64,000 nt of DNA from Candidatus Saccharimonadota bacterium (lineage in GTDB: Bacteria > Patescibacteriota > Saccharimonadia > Saccharimonadales > Saccharimonadaceae): the NCBI GenBank assembly GCA_017431955.1, contig JAFRKC010000007.1, forward strand, positions 53,870 through 117,869, written 5' to 3'. The translations under genes and the position numbers were made by a program. The first letter of the stretch is position 1; each line of letters begins with the position of its first letter. The notes beneath the pieces were generated by a model. The model was given only the letters and a program-made list of their open reading frames with translations, had not been told where the DNA came from and did no database searches. Positions 16,044-24,336 of this stretch are shown here, one piece after another.

Positions 16044-17689
16044 TACATTTCCTCCGGAATTTCAATACCAAGGAGCTTCAAACCATGCTCCATTATCTTG
16101 TAATAAGTTTTCACAAAACCACCGCGCTCCACCTCAAACTCGCTTCCCGCTACCTGTACGTTCTCATAAAATCTGCTAAACTCTTGTGACAAACTATAAA
16201 GATAGTTACAAAGCGTATGTGGCGACATACCGTCCACTGCCTCAACTAAAACATCCTTGTATTGAGCTACTTTTTTCGCCAATTCTTTCTCGTGCTCGCT
16301 CATTTCAAATACGCCATTCACCTCTTTACCAAAATCAATTTTACTTAGAATCTTCTTCGCCCTTACCGCCGAATACAGCAAATACACACCAGAGTTTCCG
16401 GTCATCGACACTGATTCTTTTGGATCAAATATGATATCGCCGCCAAGTTTACTTTTTAGGAACGAATATTTCGTTGCCGCCAGCACAACTTTTTTATCCG
16501 CTTTGTCCTTCATTTCGGCCAAATTATTCGAAATCATTTCTAGCACGTCGACCGCTTTAAGGAAGTTTCCTTTTCTAGAAGACATCTTCACATTCCCTGG
16601 CAGTTTCACCATTCCGTGTGTCAAATGGCTCGTCTTCTCTACCAAATCAGGCGCATATTGCTCCACCGACTTCAAAACTACCTTCATATAATCAAGCTGT
16701 TCATTGCCAGTGATCATAATTGATTTGTCAAAATGATAATCCGCCCATTTCGTAAAAATCAACCCCACATCCTTAGCTTCGTAAGTTGGCACACCCTCAT
16801 TGTTGATAAATACGCGCGTATGCAGGCCGAACTTCTCGCCGTTAAACACCACCGCACCGTTAGACATTTCATAAACACCTTTATCAAGCTGCTCCTTCAC
16901 TTTCGAAAGCCCAAGATCAGACACCGATGATTCTGGATAATATTTATCAAACTTTACGCCAATTCCTGCATAAAAATCATCAAAATATTGATAAGAAAGC
17001 TCTCTTCCGCGCCAATAAATCTCCGCTACCACCCCCTCGCGAATGTTTTCTTTGTTAATGCGATAAATTTCTTTATTTAGCTCGGTAATTTCCTTCTTCG
17101 CTTTCTCATCCTCTTCATACGCTCTCGTCCCTTCAACGTACGCCTTCGCAATCTTCTCAATCGTCAGATTTTCATTATTGCCTTTTCTTAAAATATAAAC
17201 CGTCTTTGCTACGTGCAACCCCACATCTCCACCAAAATTCGCCCTAATGACCTTCGCTCCAGCGTATTCATAAAGCCTCGAAATCGAATCTCCCACCACC
17301 GACGTATAAAGATGCCCCACATGTAAAACTTTAAATGGATTCGGATCAGAGTATTCGCAGATAATATTTTCGTTTAAATATTTATCACACGATATTTTTT
17401 CGTCAAAATTATTGCTATAATCCTTAATAATATTCACAAAATATTCATCTGGTGATATAAAATTCAAAAAACCTGGCCTCATAGCCACCGCTTTAAAATC
17501 ACTCATTTTTTCGGCAATTTGTTCAGCAATCTCAAACGGTGCTTTGTGCAATTCTCTTGCCATTTGCATTGCTACGTTCGAAGAAAAATCCGCCTCAACA
17601 TTGCCTGGCGCCACAGTCACCTCTGGCTCCACGTCAAAATTAAATGATTCTTTAATTACTTCTTTCAAACGATTTTTTACATCTTCCAT
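16043..17689 (-). CDS. argS: Arginyl-tRNA synthetase
   Basis: 548 residues, class I. It attaches arginine to tRNA-Arg. The N-terminal tRNA-binding domain reads VEPEVTVAPGNVEADFSSNV. The HIGH-equivalent sequence is HVGH in DPNPFKVLHVGHLYTS near residue 115. The second signature is MSSRKGNF. The C-terminal DALR domain ends EHGLKLLGIEIPEEM. The family needs tRNA to activate Arg. TGTTAGAAT ends seven bases before the ATG. Confidence 0.97.
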   Translation of the reverse strand: MEDVKNRLKEVIKESFNFDVEPEVTVAPGNVEADFSSNVAMQMARELHKAPFEIAEQIAEKMSDFKAVAMRPGFLNFISPDEYFVNIIKDYSNNFDEKISCDKYLNENIICEYSDPNPFKVLHVGHLYTSVVGDSISRLYEYAGAKVIRANFGGDVGLHVAKTVYILRKGNNENLTIEKIAKAYVEGTRAYEEDEKAKKEITELNKEIYRINKENIREGVVAEIYWRGRELSYQYFDDFYAGIGVKFDKYYPESSVSDLGLSKVKEQLDKGVYEMSNGAVVFNGEKFGLHTRVFINNEGVPTYEAKDVGLIFTKWADYHFDKSIMITGNEQLDYMKVVLKSVEQYAPDLVEKTSHLTHGMVKLPGNVKMSSRKGNFLKAVDVLEMISNNLAEMKDKADKKVVLAATKYSFLKSKLGGDIIFDPKESVSMTGNSGVYLLYSAVRAKKILSKIDFGKEVNGVFEMSEHEKELAKKVAQYKDVLVEAVDGMSPHTLCNYLYSLSQEFSRFYENVQVAGSEFEVERGGFVKTYYKIMEHGLKLLGIEIPEEM

Positions 17690-17696
17690 TGCTCAT

Positions 17697-17705
17697 ATTC
17701 TAACA
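17697..17705 (-). promoter_or_regulatory. Extended -10 box of argS
   Basis: TGTTAGAAT on the minus strand, seven bases before the argS ATG. Confidence 0.5.
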
Positions 17706-17830
17706 TATTTACCTCTTTTTTTCACCATCCAACTTTTACGAAAAATTACCGTTTTAATGCTAGAACACAGCCATGGATATAAGCTAGCCCCTGGAGTTTA
17801 TCAAAAATTCATGTTATAATAGCCCCGCGC

Positions 17831-17920
17831 GGAAGTGTGTCCGAGTGGTTTAAGGAGCACGCTTGGAAAGCGTGTGTGCGGGCAACCGTACCGGAGGTTC
17901 GAATCCTCTCGCTTCCGCCA
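17831..17920 (+). tRNA. tRNA-Ser(GGA)
   Basis: Class II tRNA with acceptor GGAAGTG/CGCTTCC, discriminator G and encoded CCA at 17918-17920. Anticodon loop CTTGGAAAG gives GGA (reads UCC/UCU). A long variable arm lies before T loop TTCGAAT. A run of seven T follows at once and can end transcription. Pieces of its 3' end recur at 19168-19176 and around 19240 and 19295. Confidence 0.97.
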
Positions 17921-17925
17921 TTTTT

Positions 17926-19113
17926 TTATTTGATTTTCGTTCGGATGATTAAGCCGGACATGATGACCACAGAGACGGCTACGATAATAAACATTGTATT
18001 GATTGCAATTGAAATTACGCCGGATAGGGCTAGGATCATGAGGGCTAAGTAACCGAGTATTCTGCCGGCATTTAAAAATATTTCTCTGAAAGTAAAATAC
18101 TCTGTATTGCACCGGCTTTTGTAGATGCCTTTAGCAGAATAATTAAACAGATTTAGGCTGGAAACTTTTTCTATCAAATGTAAGAATACTTCGCAGGAAA
18201 TATTATAGAAGACTATGGCCATGAAATTCGGGGAGAGAATCACTAGAATAGTTGAGATTGAAATAATTAAAGTAGACAAAATAATTACTAGACTCTGGTA
18301 GTTCTTCTTGTAGAATTTTGCGAAAAGGAGCATCGCGACAGTGCTGAGAAGGGCAAAGACCGACGACCAATCACCGATGGCAGTATCGTTTGTGAGCGCC
18401 CTTATGATAACAAGCGAAGCGACCAAGTTCATTACGCCATTGCGGTTGAATCCTTTAAGAAATTCTATAACATAAAGTTTCCAGAGGGTTTTATCTTTTT
18501 TAAATTTATTGAAAAAACTTCTTAAGTTCAATTTTTCGGTAGTTTTGTTCTTTGATTTTAGGAAGAAACTGACTAAAAGTTCTAGAATCGTGATGACAAT
18601 GATTGGCACAGCGGTGGCTGTGTAGCTAGTCTCAGTAATGTACCGTCCAATAATGAGCGGAGCGATGATACTAACTATGCCGGTCAAAGCATTGCCATAG
18701 CCGAGATATCGGATTCTTTCACCGTTAGTGATATTTTCTGATTCAATCATGTTGAATGGGAAGCCATTGGTAGCGGTTGCGATACCATCTAAGATACCTA
18801 GAGAAACGACGTGGTTTGTGATGCCTTGTCCCAAAATTAAAATTATGAAAGCATAAACCGCTTTGATAATTATGCCGACACGGTAAAACCAAATTTTATC
18901 TTTGCGTTTGATGATGTCTGCTAGAAAAATGGCACCGATGGTTGCAAAAACCCAGCCAACTACGTTATAGAGCGCAAGTTGAAACACATACTCTTCAGAA
19001 ATTTTATATAGATAAGCTGAAAGAAATATCCCTGAAAAAATTGAAAAAATCTTGCAAAGAATGTTATCTAAGATTAGAACTTTGGTCGGGAATGATAGTT
19101 TTTTGTTTTTCAT
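17926..19113 (-). CDS. MFS-like multi-span membrane transporter
   Basis: 395 residues with 10-12 hydrophobic segments spread evenly and a basic central loop (FFLKSKNKTTEKLNLRSFF), the usual outline of the major facilitator superfamily. The substrate is unknown. The gene sits directly behind tRNA-Ser, and fragments of that tRNA lie beyond its 5' end. Its base composition differs: line 18601-18660 has 19 G and 12 C on the plus strand, while neighbouring regions are C-rich. Transfer or inversion at a tRNA site is therefore plausible. TATAAT on the minus strand lies 18 bases before the ATG. Confidence 0.75.
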   Translation of the reverse strand: MKNKKLSFPTKVLILDNILCKIFSIFSGIFLSAYLYKISEEYVFQLALYNVVGWVFATIGAIFLADIIKRKDKIWFYRVGIIIKAVYAFIILILGQGITNHVVSLGILDGIATATNGFPFNMIESENITNGERIRYLGYGNALTGIVSIIAPLIIGRYITETSYTATAVPIIVITILELLVSFFLKSKNKTTEKLNLRSFFNKFKKDKTLWKLYVIEFLKGFNRNGVMNLVASLVIIRALTNDTAIGDWSSVFALLSTVAMLLFAKFYKKNYQSLVIILSTLIISISTILVILSPNFMAIVFYNISCEVFLHLIEKVSSLNLFNYSAKGIYKSRCNTEYFTFREIFLNAGRILGYLALMILALSGVISIAINTMFIIVAVSVVIMSGLIIRTKIK

Positions 19114-19167
19114 GGTTTATCTGGTTACATTATACCATATTAATTTTGTTCGAACTTCGTCCAGACA

Positions 19168-19302
19168 CTTCCGCCAGGAAGATTTGAAAAAATGGCCCTT
19201 GCGGTCATTTTTTAAATCTTTTCGTCAGAAAAGTCGAGGATTCGAGCCCAGGTTCGGCGCCCTCTTGAGATGGCGAAAGCGCGAAACGCCTAATCCTCTC
19301 GC
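19168..19302. repeat. Hairpin and tRNA-Ser 3'-end fragments upstream of the transporter
   Basis: CTTCCGCCA at 19168-19176 equals the last nine bases of tRNA-Ser (17912-17920). A hairpin with arms 19179-19197 and 19203-19220 follows, with a five-base loop. Then an inverted pair resembling the tRNA T arm: AGGATTCGAGCC near 19238 (minus sense GGCTCGAATCCT) and AATCCTCTCGC near 19292. The latter matches 17902-17912 of the tRNA. Looks like the scar of an insertion at the tRNA. Confidence 0.5.
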
Positions 19303-19307
19303 CTAAT

Positions 19308-20222
19308 TTATTTCCCAGTCCTCTGCGAAATACCCTTAATCGTACTCACTAACCATCCGAATTTATCCGTCGTTACCACAAAGCGGCAATATGGACACTC
19401 GGTCGTCTTATTAATGTTAATCTTGCCGCCACAGTTTGGACAACGCTGCTCCGAAGTCCCGTCTTCCGTTGTAGTTGTCACGCCAGTCGTGCGTTCCAAA
19501 CTCCATTCATATTCCATAAATTTCTCAACTTTATCGCTACCTTCCACAATCTTTCCTGTTTTATCGTCCACTACATAATCAGTAATCCTTGTGCGCACTC
19601 TCGCCACAATTTCATCCTTGCCATTATTTTGTCTAAAGCCTTTGAGATCCACACTCATCACTGCAATCTTTTCGATTTTATTCGTGCGCTCAGCTTTACG
19701 ATATTTATCCAGCTGTCTATCATATTGCCCATAAGCCACATCAGTAAGATATGGACGCAACGGATCCAACTTCTTCGCCTGCCAAGCATTCTGGAATTTT
19801 ACATAGAGATTTGATACTTTCTCGCGGAAGGCATTTTCATCAAAGTCCGGATCAATAGTTTTATACTCTTCCATTGAACGCAACACCGGTTTTACCGCTG
19901 GAGAACTATAAACAGCAACGCCACTACTCTTTTTACGCCCGACACTGCCAATCGCAGCTCCTATAAAAATCCCGAGCATTAAGCCAAATATAAACCCCGC
20001 GCCACTCAGATCTCCCCCTGAAGAAGAGTAGCTAGATCCACTGCTATAGCTACTAGAACCACCATAATCATAGTCATAATCGTCGTAATCAAAGTCGAAA
20101 TCAAAATCCGAGCCACCCGAAAAATCACCAAAATCGGCATAAGAATCGCCGCCAAAGGCCAAAAACAGCCCCAAAACTCCTACCAGAATAGCTGCAATTA
20201 TTACTAAATGCTTACGTTTCAC
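19308..20222 (-). CDS. Membrane protein with Tim44-like domain and zinc ribbon
   Basis: 304 residues. An N-terminal helix (about 5-24) is followed by an Asp/Tyr/Ser/Gly repeat region (FDFDFDYDDYDYDYGG) and a second span (GFIFGLMLGIFIGAAIGSVG). A Tim44-like region at about 115-245 (ENAFREKVSNLYVKFQNAWQ) comes next. A C-terminal zinc ribbon reads CPNCGGKI...CPYC. Proteins of this layout occur in several bacterial phyla; their role is unknown. The start codon is GTG at 20222, supported by TGATATTAT ending six bases before it. Confidence 0.8.
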   Translation of the reverse strand: MKRKHLVIIAAILVGVLGLFLAFGGDSYADFGDFSGGSDFDFDFDYDDYDYDYGGSSSYSSGSSYSSSGGDLSGAGFIFGLMLGIFIGAAIGSVGRKKSSGVAVYSSPAVKPVLRSMEEYKTIDPDFDENAFREKVSNLYVKFQNAWQAKKLDPLRPYLTDVAYGQYDRQLDKYRKAERTNKIEKIAVMSVDLKGFRQNNGKDEIVARVRTRITDYVVDDKTGKIVEGSDKVEKFMEYEWSLERTTGVTTTTEDGTSEQRCPNCGGKININKTTECPYCRFVVTTDKFGWLVSTIKGISQRTGK

Positions 20223-20228
20223 ATCTCT

Positions 20229-20237
20229 ATAATATCA
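20229..20237 (-). promoter_or_regulatory. Extended -10 box of the Tim44-like gene
   Basis: TGATATTAT on the minus strand, six bases before a GTG start; a leaderless GTG candidate. Confidence 0.5.
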
Positions 20238-20329
20238 CACATTTTTTCACAAAAACGCCATCAGATACCGAAAAAATATACCACGCCATGAAAAACGCAA
20301 AAAACAAGGCTACCTCCCCTGTAATTTTC

Positions 20330-20338
20330 TGTTATAAT
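20330..20338 (+). promoter_or_regulatory. Extended -10 box of the ABC exporter operon
   Basis: TGTTATAAT ending eight bases before the ATG at 20347. Confidence 0.6.
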
Positions 20339-20346
20339 TGTCATCA

Positions 20347-21102
20347 ATGACGGGAAAAGGACATCCAATTATCGAGCTCAAAGGGCTCACTAAACGCTAT
20401 GGCTACGGCGACACCGAGTCGTTCGCTCTTAAAGATTTTGATCTCACCGTAAAACGCGGCGAATTTATCATGATCATGGGCCCATCCGGCTGTGGCAAAA
20501 CTACACTCTTAAATATCATCGGTCTTCTAGACCAAGCCACTTCTGGCAGTTACAGCTTAAATGGCGAATCGGTCGAAAGCATTTCCAAACGCCGCCAAGC
20601 TCGCCTCCGCGCTCGCAAAATTGGTTTTATCTTCCAAAATTTCAACCTCATTTCCGATCTCAGCGTCATCGAAAACGTCGCTCTACCTCTAGTTTATTCC
20701 GGCTATTCCAAAACTCACCGCCTCACTCAAGCTTCCAGTACCCTCGGCCGTTTTCATCTTAAAGAACGCGAATATTACATGCCGTGGCAACTTTCCGGCG
20801 GCCAACAACAGCGCGTTGCTATCGCTCGCACCATCGTTTCCGACCCAGAAATCATCCTCGCCGACGAACCAACCGGCAACCTCGATTCCCGCTCCTCCCA
20901 CATCGTTATGGAAGAGCTCAAAAACATCCATCTCGAAGGCAACACCATCATTATGGTCACCCACAACCCAGCTCTCACCACTTATGCCACCCGCGTTATC
21001 AACATGCTCGACGGCCACATCGACACTGATATCAAAACCGTCGCCGACCGCGATCTTCCTCAGCCAATTTCCGTTCGCTTTAACAAAAAGGAGGCTAAAT
21101 AA
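20347..21102 (+). CDS. ABC transporter ATP-binding protein, MacB/LolD type
   Basis: 251 residues with Walker A GPSGCGKTT, Q-loop FQNFNL, signature LSGGQQQR, Walker B ILADEPTGNLD and switch His in VTHNP. The DEPTGNLDS form is typical of the MacB/FtsE/LolD group, which drives mechanotransmission rather than solute passage. It pairs with the permease that overlaps it by one base (TAATG). The ATG at 20347 was preferred over a TTG at 20338, which overlaps the -10 box. Confidence 0.96.
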   Translation: MTGKGHPIIELKGLTKRYGYGDTESFALKDFDLTVKRGEFIMIMGPSGCGKTTLLNIIGLLDQATSGSYSLNGESVESISKRRQARLRARKIGFIFQNFNLISDLSVIENVALPLVYSGYSKTHRLTQASSTLGRFHLKEREYYMPWQLSGGQQQRVAIARTIVSDPEIILADEPTGNLDSRSSHIVMEELKNIHLEGNTIIMVTHNPALTTYATRVINMLDGHIDTDIKTVADRDLPQPISVRFNKKEAK

Positions 21103-22331
21103 TGTCACTTCTTCTCCGCACTCACTACAACTTAGCTAAAGCTTCCTTAAAGCAAAATCGCACTCGCAGTTTCCTTACCTGCCTTGGCATCGCCATTGGC
21201 GTCGCCAGCATTATCCTCATTCTCTCTCTTATGGGCAGCATCAAAAACCTCATTTCTAACCAAGTCAGCTCCATCGGCTCAAACCTCATTGTCGTTCGCC
21301 CCACCACGCACAAAGATACCGTTTCTAGCATCATCGAAGAGCTCACCTCTTCCAGCCAATACGCCAAATCCAGCCTTACCCTTTCCGACGTCGACACTAT
21401 CAAAAATCTAGACAACATCTCCGCCGTCGCTCCAATCGCCGTGTCCAACAACACCATCCACGGCGACAATACCGTTGATTCTGGCACCATCGTCGGCACC
21501 AACTCAGATTTCATTAATATCCAAAATTTCTCAATCAGTTCTGGTTCCTTCTTAGATAAAACTTCCCCCGAAAATGCCGCCGTTGTCGGTTACTCACTAG
21601 CCATAGATCTCTTCGGCTCTCCAGACAACGCCATTACCAAATCCTTCTCCATAAGGGGACAAAAGTTCATCGTCACTGGTGTTCTCGAAAAAATCGAAGA
21701 CCCAATTAACTTCAACAATGTCGATTTAGACGGCGCTGTTTTAATCAAAGCCGATATGCTTCATTCCGTCGATAATTCTATCCAAATCCAACAGATCAAC
21801 ATCAAAACCGCCACTACCGACACCATCGCCGACACCGCCAATCAAATCAATGACGCTCTAATCAAAGCCAAGTCTGGCGACAACAATTTCTCTGTCGCCT
21901 ATGGCGATCAAATCACTCACCCAACCGGTTCACTCATTACCATCATCTCTGGTATTCTCGCCATGGTTGCCAGCATTTCTCTCGTCGTCGGCGGCATCGG
22001 CGTCATGAATATTATGCTCGTTTCCGTCTCCGAACGCACTCACGAAATCGGCATCCGAAAAGCCGTTGGCGCATCAAACTCCAATATTCTCCTTCAATTC
22101 CTTTTCGAATCACTCATCCTTTCCCTTCTTGGCGGCATTTTTGGCCTCTTCCTTGGCTACGTCATTGCTTTCTTCATCTCCCTTATCACCCCATTCTCTC
22201 CTTACATCAGCCTAGAAATCCTCGCCATCACCATCCTTACGTCTCTTATTGTTGGTATTATCTTTGGTCTTTACCCAGCTCTCAAAGCTGCCCACAAAAA
22301 CCCAATCGAATCCCTCAAACATTATCGCTAG
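21102..22331 (+). CDS. ABC transporter permease, MacB/FtsX type
   Basis: 409 residues. The first membrane helix is near residue 20-42. A large extracytoplasmic domain (about 45-280) precedes three C-terminal helices with the signature VGGIGVMNIMLVSVSERTHE and the coupling segment EIGIRKAVGASNSNIL. Together with the ATPase it should export peptides or lipids, or signal across the membrane. AAGGAGG lies seven bases before the ATG. No adaptor (MacA-type) gene is adjacent. Confidence 0.95.
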   Translation: MSLLLRTHYNLAKASLKQNRTRSFLTCLGIAIGVASIILILSLMGSIKNLISNQVSSIGSNLIVVRPTTHKDTVSSIIEELTSSSQYAKSSLTLSDVDTIKNLDNISAVAPIAVSNNTIHGDNTVDSGTIVGTNSDFINIQNFSISSGSFLDKTSPENAAVVGYSLAIDLFGSPDNAITKSFSIRGQKFIVTGVLEKIEDPINFNNVDLDGAVLIKADMLHSVDNSIQIQQINIKTATTDTIADTANQINDALIKAKSGDNNFSVAYGDQITHPTGSLITIISGILAMVASISLVVGGIGVMNIMLVSVSERTHEIGIRKAVGASNSNILLQFLFESLILSLLGGIFGLFLGYVIAFFISLITPFSPYISLEILAITILTSLIVGIIFGLYPALKAAHKNPIESLKHYR

Positions 22332-22346
22332 TCACCTCTATAAATA

Positions 22347-22375
22347 TTGACTTTTTATACTTATTGTGCTATAAT
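22347..22375 (+). promoter_or_regulatory. Promoter of the 22419 gene
   Basis: TTGACT (22347-22352), 17-base spacer, TATAAT (22370-22375) with extended TG. The transcript should start near 22382 and have a leader of about 37 bases with an SD. Confidence 0.65.
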
Positions 22376-22418
22376 AGAAAGATGCTATCTGTACATTAAT
22401 TTTAAAGGGGGAACAGAA

Positions 22419-22967
22419 TTGAAAAGGGTAGCTGATTATTCTGCATTCGCAAAAACAATCACCGTCGTAATATTGTCTTTAGCACTTATTGCTATCTGTT
22501 TATTGTCTTTTAATTATTACAAAGACGTCCAAGCTGAAGAAGCCCTGGCGAAACGTTCGGCAATCCCAGCCAGTGAGACCGCTTCGGTCGCAGAAATGCT
22601 CGAAAACCTCGGGATTTCACATTCCGTTTCCGAGCCAAAAATTGAAGTCACCGTAAGCAAAATCACCGACAAAATTCATACCTACAGCACCGGTGATATT
22701 AGCCTTTATAAAAACTTTAATCGGCAAATCGCGACCATCGCGCTAAATCCTCTGGACAGCACTTTATCTAAAGATGACGCTTTTAATATCGCAAACGTCA
22801 GAGTGGAATGGCAAAAAGGACAATCCACGATTCGTCTTGAAGGTGACGCTGATGGTTGGAAGACTATCACCTGGAAATCTCCAGAGCGTGTTCTAACCGA
22901 AGAAATCCAAAATCACCCCAAGAACTTTACCCTAAAAATGGCCGAAAACCACAAATTTTCAGCTTAG
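22419..22967 (+). CDS. Unknown membrane-anchored protein (TTG start)
   Basis: 182 residues, family not recognised. TTG at 22419 is preferred because AAAGGGGGAA lies about eight bases upstream and the promoter -10 box at 22370 excludes the earlier in-frame start at 22347. A membrane helix at about 13-33 (TVVILSLALIAICLLSF) is followed by an outside domain of mixed alpha/beta character with DGWKTITWKSPERVLTEE. A terminator follows the stop codon at once. Confidence 0.7.
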   Translation: MKRVADYSAFAKTITVVILSLALIAICLLSFNYYKDVQAEEALAKRSAIPASETASVAEMLENLGISHSVSEPKIEVTVSKITDKIHTYSTGDISLYKNFNRQIATIALNPLDSTLSKDDAFNIANVRVEWQKGQSTIRLEGDADGWKTITWKSPERVLTEEIQNHPKNFTLKMAENHKFSA

Positions 22968-22992
22968 GAGCGCTCTTCCGGCGCTCTTTTTT
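22968..22992 (+). terminator. Intrinsic terminator after the 22419 gene
   Basis: GAGCGC-TCTTCCG-GCGCTC followed by TTTTTT. Confidence 0.85.
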
Positions 22993-23005
22993 CTTCCCTA
23001 AAATA

Positions 23006-23014
23006 TGGTATAAT
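23006..23014 (+). promoter_or_regulatory. Extended -10 box of tsaD
   Basis: TGGTATAAT ending seven bases before the tsaD ATG at 23022. Confidence 0.6.
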
Positions 23015-23021
23015 AATTTCG

Positions 23022-24314
23022 ATGAAAATCCTTGCTATCGAGAGTTCTTGTGACGAAACCGCTGCTGCAATTGTTGAGGATGGCACCAAAATTCTCTCTA
23101 ATGTTGTGGTTTCTCAAATCGATATCTTCGCTGAATACGGCGGAGTTATTCCTGAAGTTGCCGCCCGCTCCCATCTCGAAGCTATTCTCCCTGTTATTCA
23201 CAAAGCTTTAAAAGAAGCCGGCGCCACCTGGGACGATGTCGATGCAATCGCTGTCACCCACACTCCCGGCTTACTTGGCTCCCTGTTAATCGGCACTCTT
23301 ACCGCCCGCACCCTCGCTATTTTGCACCACAAACCTCTCTACGCCATTCATCACCTCAAATCTCACATCTACGCCTGCTGGCTAGAGAATGCATGTTCTG
23401 AACAGCCGGGCCATCTTCTTTCGAGGGGCATCCGCAGTCACGACGAGGACGAAGCGACGAGCCCCGTAACGACGGGAGCGAGGAGCGTCCCGAGAAAGAA
23501 CGTGGCCCAGCTGGACGAACCTACCTTTCCTCTTCTTGCCCTCGTTGTCTCTGGTGGCCACACCCAAATCCTCTACATGAAGCAGCACAATCACTTCGAA
23601 ATTATCGGCACCACCCACGACGATGCCGTTGGCGAATGTTTCGATAAAATCGCCAAAATCCTTGGTCTTCCCTATCCTGGCGGCCCATCCATCGCCAAAC
23701 AAGCCGAAAATGGCGACGAAAATCGCTACAAATTCCCTCACCCAAAGGTTAATGATCTCGATTTCTCTTTTTCCGGCCTCAAAACCGCCGTTCTTCGCGC
23801 CATCCAAAAAGAGGTTGGGGTGCCAATTTCCTACCCTTCTCATCAGCTCGCCGAACTCTTAACCGAAAAGCAAAAATCTGACTTCGCCGCCAGCTTCCAA
23901 AAAACCGCCGTAGACATTCTCTTGGAAAAACTTAATCTTGCCAAGGCAAAATACAAAGAGGCAAAATCCATCGTCATCGCCGGCGGCGTCTCCGCCAACC
24001 AAAAGTTGCGAAAAGAAGCTATTCAAAGTTTTGGAGGGAGTAAAAGCGTAGTGCAACCCAAAGAAAAAAACCAGGAAATGAACAAGGTATTTTTCTCGGG
24101 GCATCCGCAGCTGCTGCGAGGACGAAGTGAGGAGCCCCGTGAAGACGAGCGCGACGAACGTCCCGAGAAAAATACCTTGTCATTTCCGCAGTCGCGTTTC
24201 TCCGGCGACAACGCCGCCATGGTCGGCGCCGCCGCTTATTTCGAAATCAAATCTGGCGTCGAACCAACCGACCCTTATTCCCTAAACATCGCCCCTCGCT
24301 CCGACATCAACTAA
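23022..24314 (+). CDS. tsaD: tRNA threonylcarbamoyladenosine transferase TsaD with two palindrome-coded inserts
   Basis: 430 residues against about 340 in the family. With TsaB/TsaE it transfers the threonylcarbamoyl group to A37 of ANN-decoding tRNAs. The ASKHA core is complete: IESSCDETAAA at the start, the metal site HHLKSH around residue 110-115, LVVSGGHTQ at 175-183, DDAVGECFDKIAK, and SGDNAAMVGAAAYFE near 394-408. The excess is two hydrophilic inserts in frame, about residues 123-165 and 337-389. Each is encoded by a long palindromic element (23403-23513 and 24074-24187) and falls in a surface loop between conserved motifs. No stop or shift is introduced, so the protein is probably functional. 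Confidence 0.96.
   Translation: MKILAIESSCDETAAAIVEDGTKILSNVVVSQIDIFAEYGGVIPEVAARSHLEAILPVIHKALKEAGATWDDVDAIAVTHTPGLLGSLLIGTLTARTLAILHHKPLYAIHHLKSHIYACWLENACSEQPGHLLSRGIRSHDEDEATSPVTTGARSVPRKNVAQLDEPTFPLLALVVSGGHTQILYMKQHNHFEIIGTTHDDAVGECFDKIAKILGLPYPGGPSIAKQAENGDENRYKFPHPKVNDLDFSFSGLKTAVLRAIQKEVGVPISYPSHQLAELLTEKQKSDFAASFQKTAVDILLEKLNLAKAKYKEAKSIVIAGGVSANQKLRKEAIQSFGGSKSVVQPKEKNQEMNKVFFSGHPQLLRGRSEEPREDERDERPEKNTLSFPQSRFSGDNAAMVGAAAYFEIKSGVEPTDPYSLNIAPRSDIN
23403..23513. repeat. Palindromic element (family 1) inside tsaD, first copy
   Basis: Imperfect arms about 23403-23428 and 23488-23513 (GGGCCAtcTTCTTTC against the complement of GAAAGAACGTGGCCC). The core holds CATCCGCAG, CGAGGACGAAGCGA and CCCCGTAACGACGGGAGC, shared with 38979-39090. 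The reading frame of tsaD stays open through it and codes about 40 charged residues. Confidence 0.75.
24038..24059 (+). repeat. Fragment of family 2 element inside tsaD
   Basis: 22 bases starting GAGTAAAAGCGTAG are identical to the left side of the elements at 25528-25549 and 26016-26037. Here they lie just before the second tsaD palindrome and encode part of the second insert. Confidence 0.75.
24074..24187. repeat. Palindromic element (family 1) inside tsaD, second copy
   Basis: Arms 24074-24100 and 24162-24187 pair over about 26 bases with one bulged base. The core CATCCGCAG...GCGAGGACGAAG...GAGCCCCGT...GTCCCGAGA parallels the first copy. Translated in frame it gives an Arg/Glu-rich stretch such as RGRSEEPREDERDER. 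Confidence 0.85.
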
Positions 24315-24321
24315 TTCTTCA

Positions 24322-24330
24322 TGTTATAAT
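24322..24330 (+). promoter_or_regulatory. Extended -10 box of the FemAB gene
   Basis: TGTTATAAT ending six bases before the ATG at 24337. Confidence 0.6.
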
Positions 24331-24336
24331 CAAATT

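Noticed and set aside
23022-24314. tsaD as a pseudogene broken by insertions
   Set aside because: The frame is open, all metal and ATP motifs are present, and a promoter is in place.
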